Source: AP-15 sp963700195 (GTDB lineage Bacteria; Pseudomonadota; Alphaproteobacteria; ATCC43930; CGMCC-115725). Taken from it: 64,000 bases of DNA. The notes under the pieces were generated by a model that saw nothing but the letters and a program-made list of their open reading frames with translations, was not told where the DNA came from and did not search any database. Positions within the stretch are counted from its first letter, which is position 1. Each line of letters starts with the position of its first letter. Below, in pieces: positions 45,187 to 53,901 of this stretch. Position numbers and translations under genes: made by a program. The DNA lies in the NCBI GenBank assembly GCA_963700195.1, contig CAVOWQ010000035.1:1-64000 (forward strand), read 5' to 3'.

Positions 45187-46374
45187 GTGAAGACCCACCG
45201 GGCGATCGTCGTCGCCGTGCTGGGCACCTCGCAGACCATCGCCTGGGCATCGAGCTATTACATGCCGGCAATTCTTGGCGCGCCGATCGCCACTGCTCTG
45301 CACCTGCCGACCAGCGTGTTTTTTGGCCTGTTTTCGGGGGCGCTGCTCCTGTCGGCCGTCATCGGCCCGTCAGTCGGGCGATTGATCGATCGCCATGGCG
45401 GGCGTGTTCTCCTGGCCTGCTCGAACCTGGTCATTGCCGCCGGATTGGCGATTCTCGCTGCGGCGCACGGCATTGCAGGGCTCGTCATCGCCTGGACGGT
45501 GCTGGGCGTCGGCATCGGCATGGGTCTTTACGATCCGGCGTTTGCCGCCTTGACCTGGCTCTACGGCCGCGAGGCGCGCAGCTCGATCACCGGGATTACC
45601 CTGATCGCCGGCTTTGCCAGCACGATCGGCTGGCCGATGAGCGCCGTCTTCCTGCACGAATTCGGTTGGCGCGCTGCCTGCCTGATCTGGGCGGGATTGA
45701 ACATTCTGCTCGCCGCCCCGCTGAACTGGCTGACGATCCCGCGCCATGGAACGCCGGCCACCCGCGAGCGGCCCGCGACGGAATTGCCCGAGGCCGAGCC
45801 GCCGCGCACGGCGATGCCGATCCTGGCCTTCTTCTTCGCCGCCACCTGGTTCGTGCAGGGAGCCATGGCGGCGCATCTGCCGGGCCTGCTGCAGGCGGCG
45901 GGTGCATCCGCGACTGCGGCAATCGCTGCTGCGGCGCTGGTCGGTCCGGCCCAGGTTGGCGCCCGCCTCGTCGAGTTCGGGCTGTTCCGCTCGTTCCATC
46001 CGATCTTCTCGGCCCGGATCGCTTCGGTGCTGCATCCGATCGGCGCCGCGTTCATCGCGTTGCTCGGGGTTCCAGGGATCGTCGCGTTCGCGCTGTTGCA
46101 TGGCGCCGGCAACGGCATGATCACGATCGTCAAGGGCACCTTGCCGCTGGCGCTGTTTGGGCCGGAAGGCTATGGCCGGCGCAGCGGTTTGCTGTCGGTG
46201 CCGGCCCGGACGCTGCAATCAGCCGCCCCATTCCTGTTTGGCCTGCTGCTCGACCAGGTCGGCATCGGGGCTTTGGGATTGTCGGCCGGGCTTTGCCTTG
46301 CCGCCTTCGGCTCGCTGTTCCTGCTGCGCCCGCGCGATGCCGTCGCCGCCCGCCCCTCTGCGGCCCGCGGCTGA
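45187..46374 (+). CDS. MFS transporter
   Basis: This is a 395-residue, twelve-helix MFS protein starting with GTG at 45187. Features include the loop motif GRLIDRHGGRVLL after segment 2, GVGIGMGLYDPAFAALTWLY in segment 4 and AFVLHEFGWRAACL-like sequence in segment 5. The C-terminal half begins after a charged loop (RERPATELPEAEPPRTAMPI). Substrate unknown. It probably shares a transcript with the upstream transporter but is not closely related to it, so this is not a simple duplication. Confidence 0.88.
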   Translation: MKTHRAIVVAVLGTSQTIAWASSYYMPAILGAPIATALHLPTSVFFGLFSGALLLSAVIGPSVGRLIDRHGGRVLLACSNLVIAAGLAILAAAHGIAGLVIAWTVLGVGIGMGLYDPAFAALTWLYGREARSSITGITLIAGFASTIGWPMSAVFLHEFGWRAACLIWAGLNILLAAPLNWLTIPRHGTPATRERPATELPEAEPPRTAMPILAFFFAATWFVQGAMAAHLPGLLQAAGASATAAIAAAALVGPAQVGARLVEFGLFRSFHPIFSARIASVLHPIGAAFIALLGVPGIVAFALLHGAGNGMITIVKGTLPLALFGPEGYGRRSGLLSVPARTLQSAAPFLFGLLLDQVGIGALGLSAGLCLAAFGSLFLLRPRDAVAARPSAARG

Positions 46375-46383
46375 GACGCGAAT

Positions 46384-46430
46384 CGAAGCAATCTCGCTGG
46401 ACGGCGGGGAATTGGATCGAGATTGCTTCG
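46384..46430. repeat. REP-like inverted repeat
   Basis: CGAAGCAATCTCG (46384-46396) and CGAGATTGCTTCG (46418-46430) are exact 13-base complements with a 21-base loop. The following TCGCTGCGCTCCTCGCAATG is a sequence I have seen repeated in many alphaproteobacterial genomes. It starts ten bases after the MFS stop, where it could stabilise or end the transcript. Confidence 0.7.
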
Positions 46431-46549
46431 TCGCTGCGCTCCTCGCAATGACAACCGAAATGGCGGGAGAAGCGGCGCGCTCGGGGTCACGGACAGGCGT
46501 GACCCGTGCTCCGGCCCGCAATGACTTCCCACGCAAAAGCCGATTGCGT

Positions 46550-46936
46550 TCAGTGCCCCGCAGAGGACATCGAGTCCACCGCCGCTTCTTTCGGCAGCTT
46601 CTCGGCGATCCCGAGAAGCGCCTGACGGCGATCCATTTCGGCCCAGATCTCTGAGGCAGAGATCCCAAACTCACTCCACAACACGACGAGATTGTAGAGG
46701 AGATCGACGCTCTCGTAGATTACCGCGGAGCGCTCGCCACGAACGGCTTCGATGACCACTTCCGTCGCTTCTTCGGCTAGCTTTTGCGCCATTCTCGGGA
46801 CGCCGCCCGCGAGCAGCCGCGATGTGCGTGGGCTGGTTTTTCGCCCGTCGCGCACGCCGGCAATCGCCGTTTCCAATTCAACAATTCGATCGGGAACGAG
46901 GCTTTTCCCCGCTCGTTTTTTCTTCGCACGCGCCAC
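46550..46936 (-). CDS. hisE: Phosphoribosyl-ATP pyrophosphatase
   Basis: This is a 128-residue MazG-like enzyme that removes pyrophosphate from phosphoribosyl-ATP, the second step of histidine synthesis. The core is RMAQKLAEEATEVVIEAVRG and SVDLLYNLVVLW, giving the E-x-x-E and D metal ligands. About 30 basic N-terminal residues precede it. It is outside any his operon here, and the C-terminal tail is longer than usual. A house-cleaning MazG-type role is a lesser alternative. Confidence 0.85.
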   Translation of the reverse strand: MARAKKKRAGKSLVPDRIVELETAIAGVRDGRKTSPRTSRLLAGGVPRMAQKLAEEATEVVIEAVRGERSAVIYESVDLLYNLVVLWSEFGISASEIWAEMDRRQALLGIAEKLPKEAAVDSMSSAGH

Positions 46937-47210
46937 TCTGAAACCCGCAACTTAGTCTTGCTTCAGCCTGCTCGGCAGCAGTTCGCCGCGCCCCTCGAGT
47001 ATCGGGATAGTGCAGCCGCCGCCAGATGAGCGTTGACCCTCTTCAGATCGCGTACGATGTCGAGGAGGAGCTTGACTCATTTCAATGGTCTCTGCCCGGC
47101 CGGCGCGCGCCCGTCCGAAATATTCCTCGGTTGTGCGTGCCCACTTCCGTTCGATCAACGCCCACACACCTCAACGGTAGCTGCAATCCGAAGAGGCCGC
47201 GTGGCCCCTT

Positions 47211-48443
47211 TCAGTCGAGGGCCAAGGTCAGGGTCTTGAGGTAGGCGGTCTCGGGCAATGCCGGGTGGATCGGGTGATCGGCATCGGCGCCAGCGACCCG
47301 CAGGATGCGGCCGGCGCGGCCGGCATCGGCGAGCCCGCGGCGCACCGCCTCGGCGAACTCCGCCGCACCGACATGGAACGAACAGGAAGCGATGAAGAGG
47401 ATGCCGCCGCCTGCTGTCACCGAGGCGGCGAGCCGCGCCAGCTTGCGGTACCCGCGCAGTGCCGCCGGCACCTCTTTGCGCGATTTGGCGAAGGCCGGGG
47501 GATCCGCGATGACGATGTCGAAGCGCTCGTTCTTGGCCGCGAGCCCGCCCGCTTCGGCAAAGGCTTCGCCGCGGCGAAACGAGCAGGTTCCGCCAACCCC
47601 GTTGAGCTCCGCCGCCGCGGCCGCTAACGCGAGTGCCGGCTCGGAACGGTCGATCCCAAGGACCGCGGCGGCCCCGGCGCGCGCAGCCTGGAGCGCAAAC
47701 CCACCGGTATAACAATAGAGGTCGAGAACGCGCGCGTCCCGGGCCAGGGCGGCGATGAATCGCCGGTTGTCGCGCTGGTCGAAGAACCAACCGGTCTTCT
47801 GCCCGGAGAGCAGGTCGGCGCGGAACACGACGGCGTTCTCGTGGACCGGCATCGGGGCGTCGAGGCTACCCCTTGCCACCCGCGTCTCGGACGCCAGTCC
47901 TTCGAGCCCTCGCGCCGGGCTATCGTTGCGCAGCACGATGGCGTCGGGGCTCAGCAATTCGCCGAGCGCGTCGAGGACGGCCGGCTCGAGCCGCGCCATA
48001 CCGGCGGTATTCGACTGCACGACGATAACCGCTCCGAAGCGGTCGACGACGAGGCCGGGAAGCCCATCGGCTTCGGCGTGCACGAGGCGGTAAAAGGGCG
48101 TATCGAACAGCCGCTCGCGCAATTTGAGGGCGCGCCCGATCCGGCGGGCTAGAAAGCGCCGGCCGATCGGCCGGGCCGTGTCGCGGTCGAGCAGTCGCGC
48201 GGCGAGAAGGGTGTGCGGATTGAACATCGCAACGCCGAGCGGGCTGCCGTCGGCCCGCCTCAAGGTGACGAGGCTGCCGGGTGCGAGCGCCTTGGCCGCA
48301 GCGTCCATGGCAACTTCGTTCGAGTAGATCCACGGGTGGCCGGCTTCGGCGCGCCGGTGCCGTCCGGCGAGCAGCGCGATCGACGGGCGGGTTGCCGGAT
48401 CGTCCGCGCCGGTCTCATGCGCCGCTATTGCATCGGGGCTCAT
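47211..48443 (-). CDS. rlmI: Class I rRNA methyltransferase, RlmI family
   Basis: About 410 residues from the ATG at 48443. An N-terminal PUA-like domain (RHRRAEAGHPWIYSNEV, LRRADGSPLGVAMFNPHTLL) is followed by an RNA-binding middle and a SAM domain. The SAM domain holds VLDLYCYTGGFALQAARAGA and the catalytic motif IVIADPPAFAKSRK. RlmI makes m5C1962 in 23S rRNA. Related PUA-MTase proteins have other sites, so the exact target is not certain. Monocistronic, upstream of tRNA-Arg on the other strand. Confidence 0.9.
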   Translation of the reverse strand: MSPDAIAAHETGADDPATRPSIALLAGRHRRAEAGHPWIYSNEVAMDAAAKALAPGSLVTLRRADGSPLGVAMFNPHTLLAARLLDRDTARPIGRRFLARRIGRALKLRERLFDTPFYRLVHAEADGLPGLVVDRFGAVIVVQSNTAGMARLEPAVLDALGELLSPDAIVLRNDSPARGLEGLASETRVARGSLDAPMPVHENAVVFRADLLSGQKTGWFFDQRDNRRFIAALARDARVLDLYCYTGGFALQAARAGAAAVLGIDRSEPALALAAAAAELNGVGGTCSFRRGEAFAEAGGLAAKNERFDIVIADPPAFAKSRKEVPAALRGYRKLARLAASVTAGGGILFIASCSFHVGAAEFAEAVRRGLADAGRAGRILRVAGADADHPIHPALPETAYLKTLTLALD

Positions 48444-48564
48444 CCGCCCTATGTGGTTCCGGCAACAGCCGCCGGCCACCGCCGGGCGCCACTATGCGCC
48501 TTGCCTTTCTGGACCGCGGTGGAGTAGTTGTGGCCGCCGCGCATCGCCGGCACGCACTCGGCAG

Positions 48565-48642
48565 GCGCCCGTAGCTCAATTGGATAGAGCACCAGACTAC
48601 GGATCTGGGGGTTAGGGGTTCGAACTCCTCTCGGGCGCGCCA
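48565..48642 (+). tRNA. tRNA-Arg (anticodon ACG)
   Basis: Acceptor GCGCCCG pairs with CGGGCGC, the D arm contains AGCTCAATTGGATAGAGC, the anticodon stem-loop is CCAGA-CTACGGA-TCTGG and the T arm is AGGGGTTCGAACTCCTC. CCA is encoded at 48640-48642. No integrase lies near, so it is not being used as an obvious island attachment site. Confidence 0.95.
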
Positions 48643-48869
48643 CCTTTTCAGGACTTTAGACCACCCTATCATTAAGCCGCCTACACCGGCTGCTACCCGT
48701 GCAGCTGCCAGCGCCACTGACCGAGGAGGTTGCTCAGGATGCTGGCGCATCGGCATCTAAATGGAGGCGGTTGCGTCGAATTTCGTTGCAGTGCAACTCG
48801 TTGAGACGAAAAGTTATGCCCAATAGCTTCGACTATCCGGGAATGTCCGATCGAGCGCGGGAGGGAACG

Positions 48870-50009
48870 ATGAGCCACGGACGGATGGCACGGCGGCGCG
48901 TGTTGGCACTTGGTCTCGGCGGGATCGCCGGGCTCGGAGCGCAAACTCTAATCGGAGGACGCAAGGCGATGGCCCAAGGCACACCGGAGACGGTCGTCTA
49001 TGTATCGAACGCCGGCAGCAAGGAAGTGTTCGTCCTGGCGATGAACCGGGCGACGGGCGCGCTCGAGCTGATCGAGAAGACCCCGGTTCCCGGCACCGAC
49101 AAGCCGTCGCCGGCCAGCCTGCCGATGGCGACCAGCCCGGATAAGCATTTCCTCTACGCGCAGCTGCGCAGCGAGCCGTATCCGGTCTCGACCTTTGCCA
49201 TCGACCGGACCACCGGCCGGCTCAGGCACCTGGCGGCAACCCCGCTGGTCGACCAGATGGCGTACATCAACACCGACCGCACCGGCAAATTTCTGCTCGC
49301 CGCCTCCTATGTCGGCGCCAAGCTGGCGATCTACCCGATCAACGCGCAGAGCATCGTCGAGGCGAAGGCGACCCAGATCCTCGACACCAAGCCCAAGGCG
49401 CATTGCGTCGTCATCGATGCCGGCAACAAGCACGTTTACGTGCCGGTGCTCGGCGGCGACATCGTGATGGAGTTCAATTTCGATCCCGCCACCGGCACGG
49501 TGACGCCCAACGGCCCAGGCCAGATCGCCACCAAGGCGGGCGCCGGGCCGCGCCACCTGACCCTCCACCCCAATGGGAAGTTCGCCTATCTGATCACCGA
49601 GACGACGGCGACGATCGGCACCTATGCGGTCGACCCGGCCTCGGGGACCCTGAAGGAGCTGCAATTCGTCGATACCAACGAATACAAGGAGCAGCCCGCC
49701 GCCTCGGACATCCATGTGACGCCGGACGGCAAGTTCCTCTACGGCGCCGAGCGCAAGACCAGCATGCTGATCGGCTACAAGATCGACCCCGACAAGGGCA
49801 CCCTGACCCAGATCGGCCGCTTCCCGACCGAGAAGACGCCGCGCGGCTTCGCGATCGACCCGCGCGGCAAGTTCCTGCTGTCGGTCGGCATGGACTCGGC
49901 CGGGATGACGGTCTACTCGATCGACCAGGCGAGCGGCGAACTGAAGCCGATCGGCCACTACGCGATGGGCACGCAGCCGAACTGGATCGAGATCGTCGAT
50001 CTGAAGTAG
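48870..50009 (+). CDS. Seven-bladed beta-propeller lactonase-family protein (Tat-exported)
   Basis: About 379 residues from the ATG at 48870, which has GGGAGGGA upstream. An earlier ATG at 48699 would hide the signal peptide. The N terminus ARRRVLALGLGGIAGLGAQT, with a cut after AMAQ, looks like a Tat signal. The body is a repeating propeller, with blades marked by VVYVSNAGSKEVFVLAMNRA, GNKHVYVPVLGGDIVMEF, AGPRHLTLHPNGKFAYLITE and DIHVTPDGKFLYGAER. Its fold matches 6-phosphogluconolactonase YbhE/Pgl and muconate cycloisomerase-like lactonases. Periplasmic location makes the phosphosugar role unlikely. Confidence 0.88.
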   Translation: MSHGRMARRRVLALGLGGIAGLGAQTLIGGRKAMAQGTPETVVYVSNAGSKEVFVLAMNRATGALELIEKTPVPGTDKPSPASLPMATSPDKHFLYAQLRSEPYPVSTFAIDRTTGRLRHLAATPLVDQMAYINTDRTGKFLLAASYVGAKLAIYPINAQSIVEAKATQILDTKPKAHCVVIDAGNKHVYVPVLGGDIVMEFNFDPATGTVTPNGPGQIATKAGAGPRHLTLHPNGKFAYLITETTATIGTYAVDPASGTLKELQFVDTNEYKEQPAASDIHVTPDGKFLYGAERKTSMLIGYKIDPDKGTLTQIGRFPTEKTPRGFAIDPRGKFLLSVGMDSAGMTVYSIDQASGELKPIGHYAMGTQPNWIEIVDLK

Positions 50010-50097
50010 CCCTTCTCGTTCGCGTCGTGTCACTTGGACCGAGACATAAACCGCTGCTGGCGGCGATAATGCGGTCCAGAACAAAGAGGATCGACCG

Positions 50098-51449
50098 ATG
50101 ATCACGAAATTCGACAGCTCCTATTACGGCACCGCCGATATGGAGAACCTCGGCTATGCCGGCACGCCGATCAACGACCGCTGCTACTCGAAAGAGGAGT
50201 TGGCGAAGGCGATGCACAAGGTGGTGGCCTACGCCAAGTGCATGGACGAGCGCGGCTACGACACCTTCTGGATGGCCGAGCATCATTTCCAGCCCGAAGG
50301 CACGGAATTGATCCCGAACCTCTTGATGATGGCGATGCATCTGTGCGGCGTCACCAAGAACCTCAAGATCGGCTGCGGCTTCAACATCGTGCCGATGTGG
50401 CATCCGCTGCGGCTGGCCGAGGATTACGCGATGGCCGACATCCTGACCGGCGGGCGGGTCATCTTCGGCGTCGGGCGCGGCTACCACACCCGCGAGGTCG
50501 AAACCTTCGGCAATCCGCTGATCGACCAGAACGCCAACCGCGAGATGTTCGAGGAGGGTGTCGAGGTCCTGTTCAAGGCGTTCGAGGGCAAGCCCTTCTC
50601 GCACCAGGGCAAGTACTACACGATCCCGCCGGAGGTGCCGTATCGCGGCTACACCTTGAAGGAGATCACCTTGGTGCCGGCGCCGGAGCGGCTGCCGGTC
50701 GAATGCTGGCAGCCGATCCAGAGCGGCTCCGAGCGCGCCTTCGAGTTCATGGCGAAATACGGCATATCAGGCGTGATCGGCGGCGGCTCGGCCGAAGGCG
50801 GCGCCGTCGAGCGCCACATGGTCGGGTTCCAGGGATACTAGTGCCGGCGCCGGAGCGGCTGCCGGTCGAATGCTGGCAGCCGATCCAGAGCGGCTCCGAG
50901 CGCGCCTTCGAGTTCATGGCGAAATACGGCATCAGCGGCGTGATCGGCGGCGGCTCGGCCGAAGGCGGCGCGGTCGAGCGGCACATGCTCGGCTTCCAGG
51001 CGGCCTACACGCGCCGCGGCGTCAAGCTCGAACTGGGCGAGCGCCTCGCGCTCGGCTACCAGTTCCACATCGCGTCCTCCCGCGAGCAGGCGATCCGCGA
51101 GGCCGCGCCGCATTACGAAGAGAACATGAAAATGTTCGGCGAATTGCGCCTCGTGCGGGCCTTGACCGACGAGCAGATCGCGGCGATGCGCGACCCGCGG
51201 CTGGCCGGCACCGTGAAACTGCCGACGATCGAGGATGCGGTGAAGGCCGGCGGCTTCCTCGCCGGCCGGCCGGAGGACATCATCGAGGCGCTGAAGGCGG
51301 TCGAGAAGCGCTACCCCGGCCTCGACCGCGTCATCTGCGCGACCCCGCTCGGCACCCCGCTCGACGTCCAGCTCGCAGACCTCGACCGCTTCGCGAAGGA
51401 GGTGATCCCCGCCTTCCGCGAAACGCGCACCGCCGCCGCGGCGCAGTAG
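50098..51449 (+). pseudogene. LLM-class flavin-dependent oxidoreductase, chimeric with internal 167-base duplication
   Basis: The first frame (50098-50841) has the N-terminal two thirds of a luciferase-like monooxygenase (GYDTFWMAEHHFQPEGTEL, LAEDYAMADILTGGRVIFGV) but stops after HMVGFQGY. A near copy of the last 167 bases follows at 50841. It continues in another frame through AAYTRRGVKLELGERLALGY to the stop at 51449. Removing one 167-base unit leaves exactly 395 codons, an intact 394-residue protein. Most differences between the two copies are synonymous, so they come from two functional paralogues or alleles joined here rather than from a fresh duplication. Confidence 0.85.
50674..51007 (+). 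repeat. Imperfect tandem duplication within the LLM gene
   Basis: Units 50674-50840 and 50841-51007 start with the same GTGCCGGCGCCGGAGCGGCT. They are near-identical for about 90 bases, then differ mostly at third codon positions (for example ATATCA versus ATCAGC for Ile-Ser). The unit length is not a multiple of three, which breaks the frame. Confidence 0.85.
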
Positions 51450-51649
51450 ACGCCAGGCTCAGTCGCCGCGCTGCCCGCTCGACGGCACGCGTCAGCATCG
51501 CTGGATGACGCTTTGGGGATTACCGGTCGCCCTGCGTCATCAATCGGCACGATTTGACACGGTGAATCCTGATCGAAGACGACAGGCGAGCGTGCAACGA
51601 GCGTGCGGCGCTATTGCTCGGGCTGGCCGCTGTCAAGTAAGCCGACACT

Positions 51650-51901
51650 GTGCTGATCCTGACCCGTCATGCCCGCGACAATATTGTGCGTGATGCCATC
51701 GATCCGACATGGATTGAGACCACGGTAAGACAGCCTACAGCTCTTATGGTCGATCCGCACGATCAAACGCTCAGCCGGGCATGGCGCCCCATCCCAGAGC
51801 GCGGCGGCCGCGTCTTGCGGGTTGTGTTTCGGCCGGCGAGAGCGGATATCGTGGTCGTCACCGTATTTTTCGATCGAGGAGCCCGGCGATGGCTGCCGTG
51901 A
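51650..51901 (+). CDS. DUF4258 family protein, putative toxin-like
   Basis: This is an 83-residue protein starting with GTG at 51650 (LILTRHARDNIVRDAIDPTW, then VVFRPARADIVVVTVFFDRG). This is the DUF4258 pattern: a conserved H-A near the start, a central strand pair and a C-terminal VVTV strand, related in fold to RelE/BrnT-type toxins. Its 3' end overlaps the DUF2283 gene by 13 bases. The pairing is known from other bacteria and is suspected to be toxin-antitoxin-like, without proof that I know of. The pair lies between the chimeric LLM gene and an LLM tail fragment. Confidence 0.75.
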   Translation: MLILTRHARDNIVRDAIDPTWIETTVRQPTALMVDPHDQTLSRAWRPIPERGGRVLRVVFRPARADIVVVTVFFDRGARRWLP

Positions 51902-52110
51902 CTTACGATCCCGAGGCCGATGTCCTCTATGTCGAGCTGGCGCAAGTCAAAGACCCGGGAAATGAAGGCGAAGAAGTGCACCCGGGTGTCGTGCTGATGT
52001 TTGACGCGGTCGGCAAACTCATCGGAATCGAAATCAGGCCGGCGAGCAAACTCGTTGCAAAGGATGCGGTGGTTGGCTTGCCGTACCCGGCCCAAAGCAC
52101 GATTTCCTGA
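51889..52110 (+). CDS. DUF2283 family protein
   Basis: This is a 73-residue protein from the ATG at 51889 with the DUF2283 signature: VTYDPEADVLYVELAQVKDP, then VVLMFDAVGKLIGIEIRPAS. The start lies inside the DUF4258 gene, so translation is coupled. If the pair is a toxin-antitoxin module this would be the antitoxin, but it lacks a recognisable DNA-binding domain. Role otherwise unknown. Confidence 0.78.
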   Translation: MAAVTYDPEADVLYVELAQVKDPGNEGEEVHPGVVLMFDAVGKLIGIEIRPASKLVAKDAVVGLPYPAQSTIS

Positions 52111-52471
52111 ACCTGCCGCGCCGCGGCGTGGAGCTTGAACTCGGCGCTCGGCTACCAGTTCCACATCGCGTCCTCCCGCGAGCGGGCGATCCGCGAGGCC
52201 GCGCCGCATTACGAAGAGAGCGTGAAATGTTAGGCGAATTGCGTCTCCTGCGGGCCTTGACCGACGAGCAGATCGCGGCGATGCGCGACCCGCGCTTCGT
52301 CGGCACGGCCAAATTGCCGACGATCGAGAATGCGGTGAAAGCCGGCGGCTTCCTCGCCGGCCGGCCGGAGGACATCGTCGAGCAGCTAAGGGCGGTCGAG
52401 ACCTCGACCGCTTCGCAAAGGAGGTGATCCCCGCCTTCCGCGACACCCGAACCGCCGCCGCGGCGCAGTGA
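52111..52471 (+). pseudogene. LLM oxidoreductase C-terminal fragment (copy 2)
   Basis: The segment repeats the C-terminal part of the gene at 50841-51449 with substitutions, small deletions and frame changes: ELRLLRALTDEQIAAMRDPR, then KAGGFLAGRPEDIVEQLRAV, then, after a deletion, FAKEVIPAFRDTRTAAAAQ and a stop at 52469. About 40 bases beyond the stop also resemble the sequence after the main gene. It begins one base after the DUF2283 stop. Confidence 0.8.
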
Positions 52472-52525
52472 CTGCGGGATTAGCCGCCGCGCGCGCCCGT
52501 TTGACGGCAGACCCCTATCGAGTAT

Positions 52526-53839
52526 TCAGCCGCCGGCAAACGGGATCGCCAGGCCCGCGGTCGTGAGCAACAGGATCGCATTAAGGAGGCAGACAAACCC
52601 GGTTGCGGCGACCGCCAGCGCATTGGTTAGGCGGGTGTTTGCGAACCCGCCCATGACGTCGCGGCTGGCGGTGAACCTGACCAGAGCCACCATTGGAATG
52701 GGTAGGACCAGACTTAAAACCACTTGGCTCAGCACCAGAGCCTTTGTGATGTCCATGCCGGCAGCGACGACAGCGAACGAAGGCGCCATCACGACGAGGC
52801 GGCGAAGCCAAAGCGGGATCCGGAATGAGACAAAGCCTTGCATGATCATTTGGCCGGCCATGACCCCGACGATCGAACTGGAAAAGCCTGACGCCAACAG
52901 GGCGAGCATAAACAGGCCGGCGGCGCCCGCCCCCAGGAGCGGGGTCAGGGTTCGGTAGGCCGTCTCGATCTCTGCGATCTGCTCGTGCGCGCCGTCATGG
53001 AACGCAACCGCAGCCATCGCGATCATTGCCATATTGACGAGGCCCGCGACCCCGAGCGCCAACAAGACCTCGCGATTAGACATGACCAGCGCCGTGCGCC
53101 GCTCTCGCGCATTCGTGAAGGGCAAACGGGCCTGGGTCAAACCCGAGTGAAGGTAGATCGCATGCGGCATGACCGTGGCGCCGACAATACCCACGGCCAA
53201 CGTGACGCTGCCCATCCCCTGCAAACGCGGAACGAACGCGCCGGCTGCGACAGCGCCCCAGTGCGGTGGTGCGATCACCAGCTCGGTCAGGTAACTCGCG
53301 ACGATCACGCCGACACAGCAGCCGATCAGGATTTCGACTGGCCGGAAACCCGAGCGCTGCAACCGCAGTGCCGCATAGGTGGCGACCCCGACGAGGAGCA
53401 TGCTGGCGAGCATTGGAATGCCGCACAGCAATGTGAGCCCGAGGCTGGCGCCGAGAAGCTCTGCCAGCTCGGTCGCCATAGCCGCGATTTCGCTCGCCGC
53501 CCACAGGGTGTAGACGACGGGCGGCGCAAACCGTTCGCGACAAAGTTCGGCGAGGTTCCGGCCGGTGGCGATGCCGATCTTGGCCGAGAGCGCCTGGAAC
53601 AGCATGGCGACGAGATTGGCGGAAAGTGCCACCCAAAGGAGTTCGTAGCCGTATCCCGCGCCGGCCTGAGTGTTCGTCGCAAAATTTCCCGGATCCATAT
53701 AGGCGATCGAGGCGATCACCGCGGGGCCGACAAATGGCAAGATGGCGAGCGGGCCGCGCCGCCGGCCGAGAAACACCTCTCGGCCGGCAAGGATCGTGCG
53801 TTCGCTGAGCGAGGCTCGGCCTATTGCCGTGGCGTCCAT
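52526..53839 (-). CDS. mntH: Nramp-family divalent metal transporter
   Basis: This is a 437-residue proton-coupled Mn(II)/Fe(II) importer with eleven or so membrane helices. The metal-binding DPGN motif is in helix 1 (YMDPGNFATN) and the helix 6 motif is MPHAIYLHSG, in place of the commoner MPHNLYLHS. Other blocks are EIAAMATELAELLGASLGL and LALLASGFSSSIVGVMAGQM. The Ala-Ile after MPH is a minor variation. No MntR gene is adjacent. The next gene upstream on the same strand encodes a ferritin-like protein, which may or may not be related to metal handling. Confidence 0.92.
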   Translation of the reverse strand: MDATAIGRASLSERTILAGREVFLGRRRGPLAILPFVGPAVIASIAYMDPGNFATNTQAGAGYGYELLWVALSANLVAMLFQALSAKIGIATGRNLAELCRERFAPPVVYTLWAASEIAAMATELAELLGASLGLTLLCGIPMLASMLLVGVATYAALRLQRSGFRPVEILIGCCVGVIVASYLTELVIAPPHWGAVAAGAFVPRLQGMGSVTLAVGIVGATVMPHAIYLHSGLTQARLPFTNARERRTALVMSNREVLLALGVAGLVNMAMIAMAAVAFHDGAHEQIAEIETAYRTLTPLLGAGAAGLFMLALLASGFSSSIVGVMAGQMIMQGFVSFRIPLWLRRLVVMAPSFAVVAAGMDITKALVLSQVVLSLVLPIPMVALVRFTASRDVMGGFANTRLTNALAVAATGFVCLLNAILLLTTAGLAIPFAGG

Positions 53840-53901
53840 GGCAAACTCACTTTATCGCTGTGGGAGCCGGCAATAGATGGTTTGGCTAAAGGCCCGCGAG
53901 A

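Noticed and set aside
48565..52471. Genomic island integrated at tRNA-Arg
   Set aside because: No integrase and no repeat of the tRNA 3' end were found downstream; the mosaic at 50-52 kb is explained by LLM gene copies instead.
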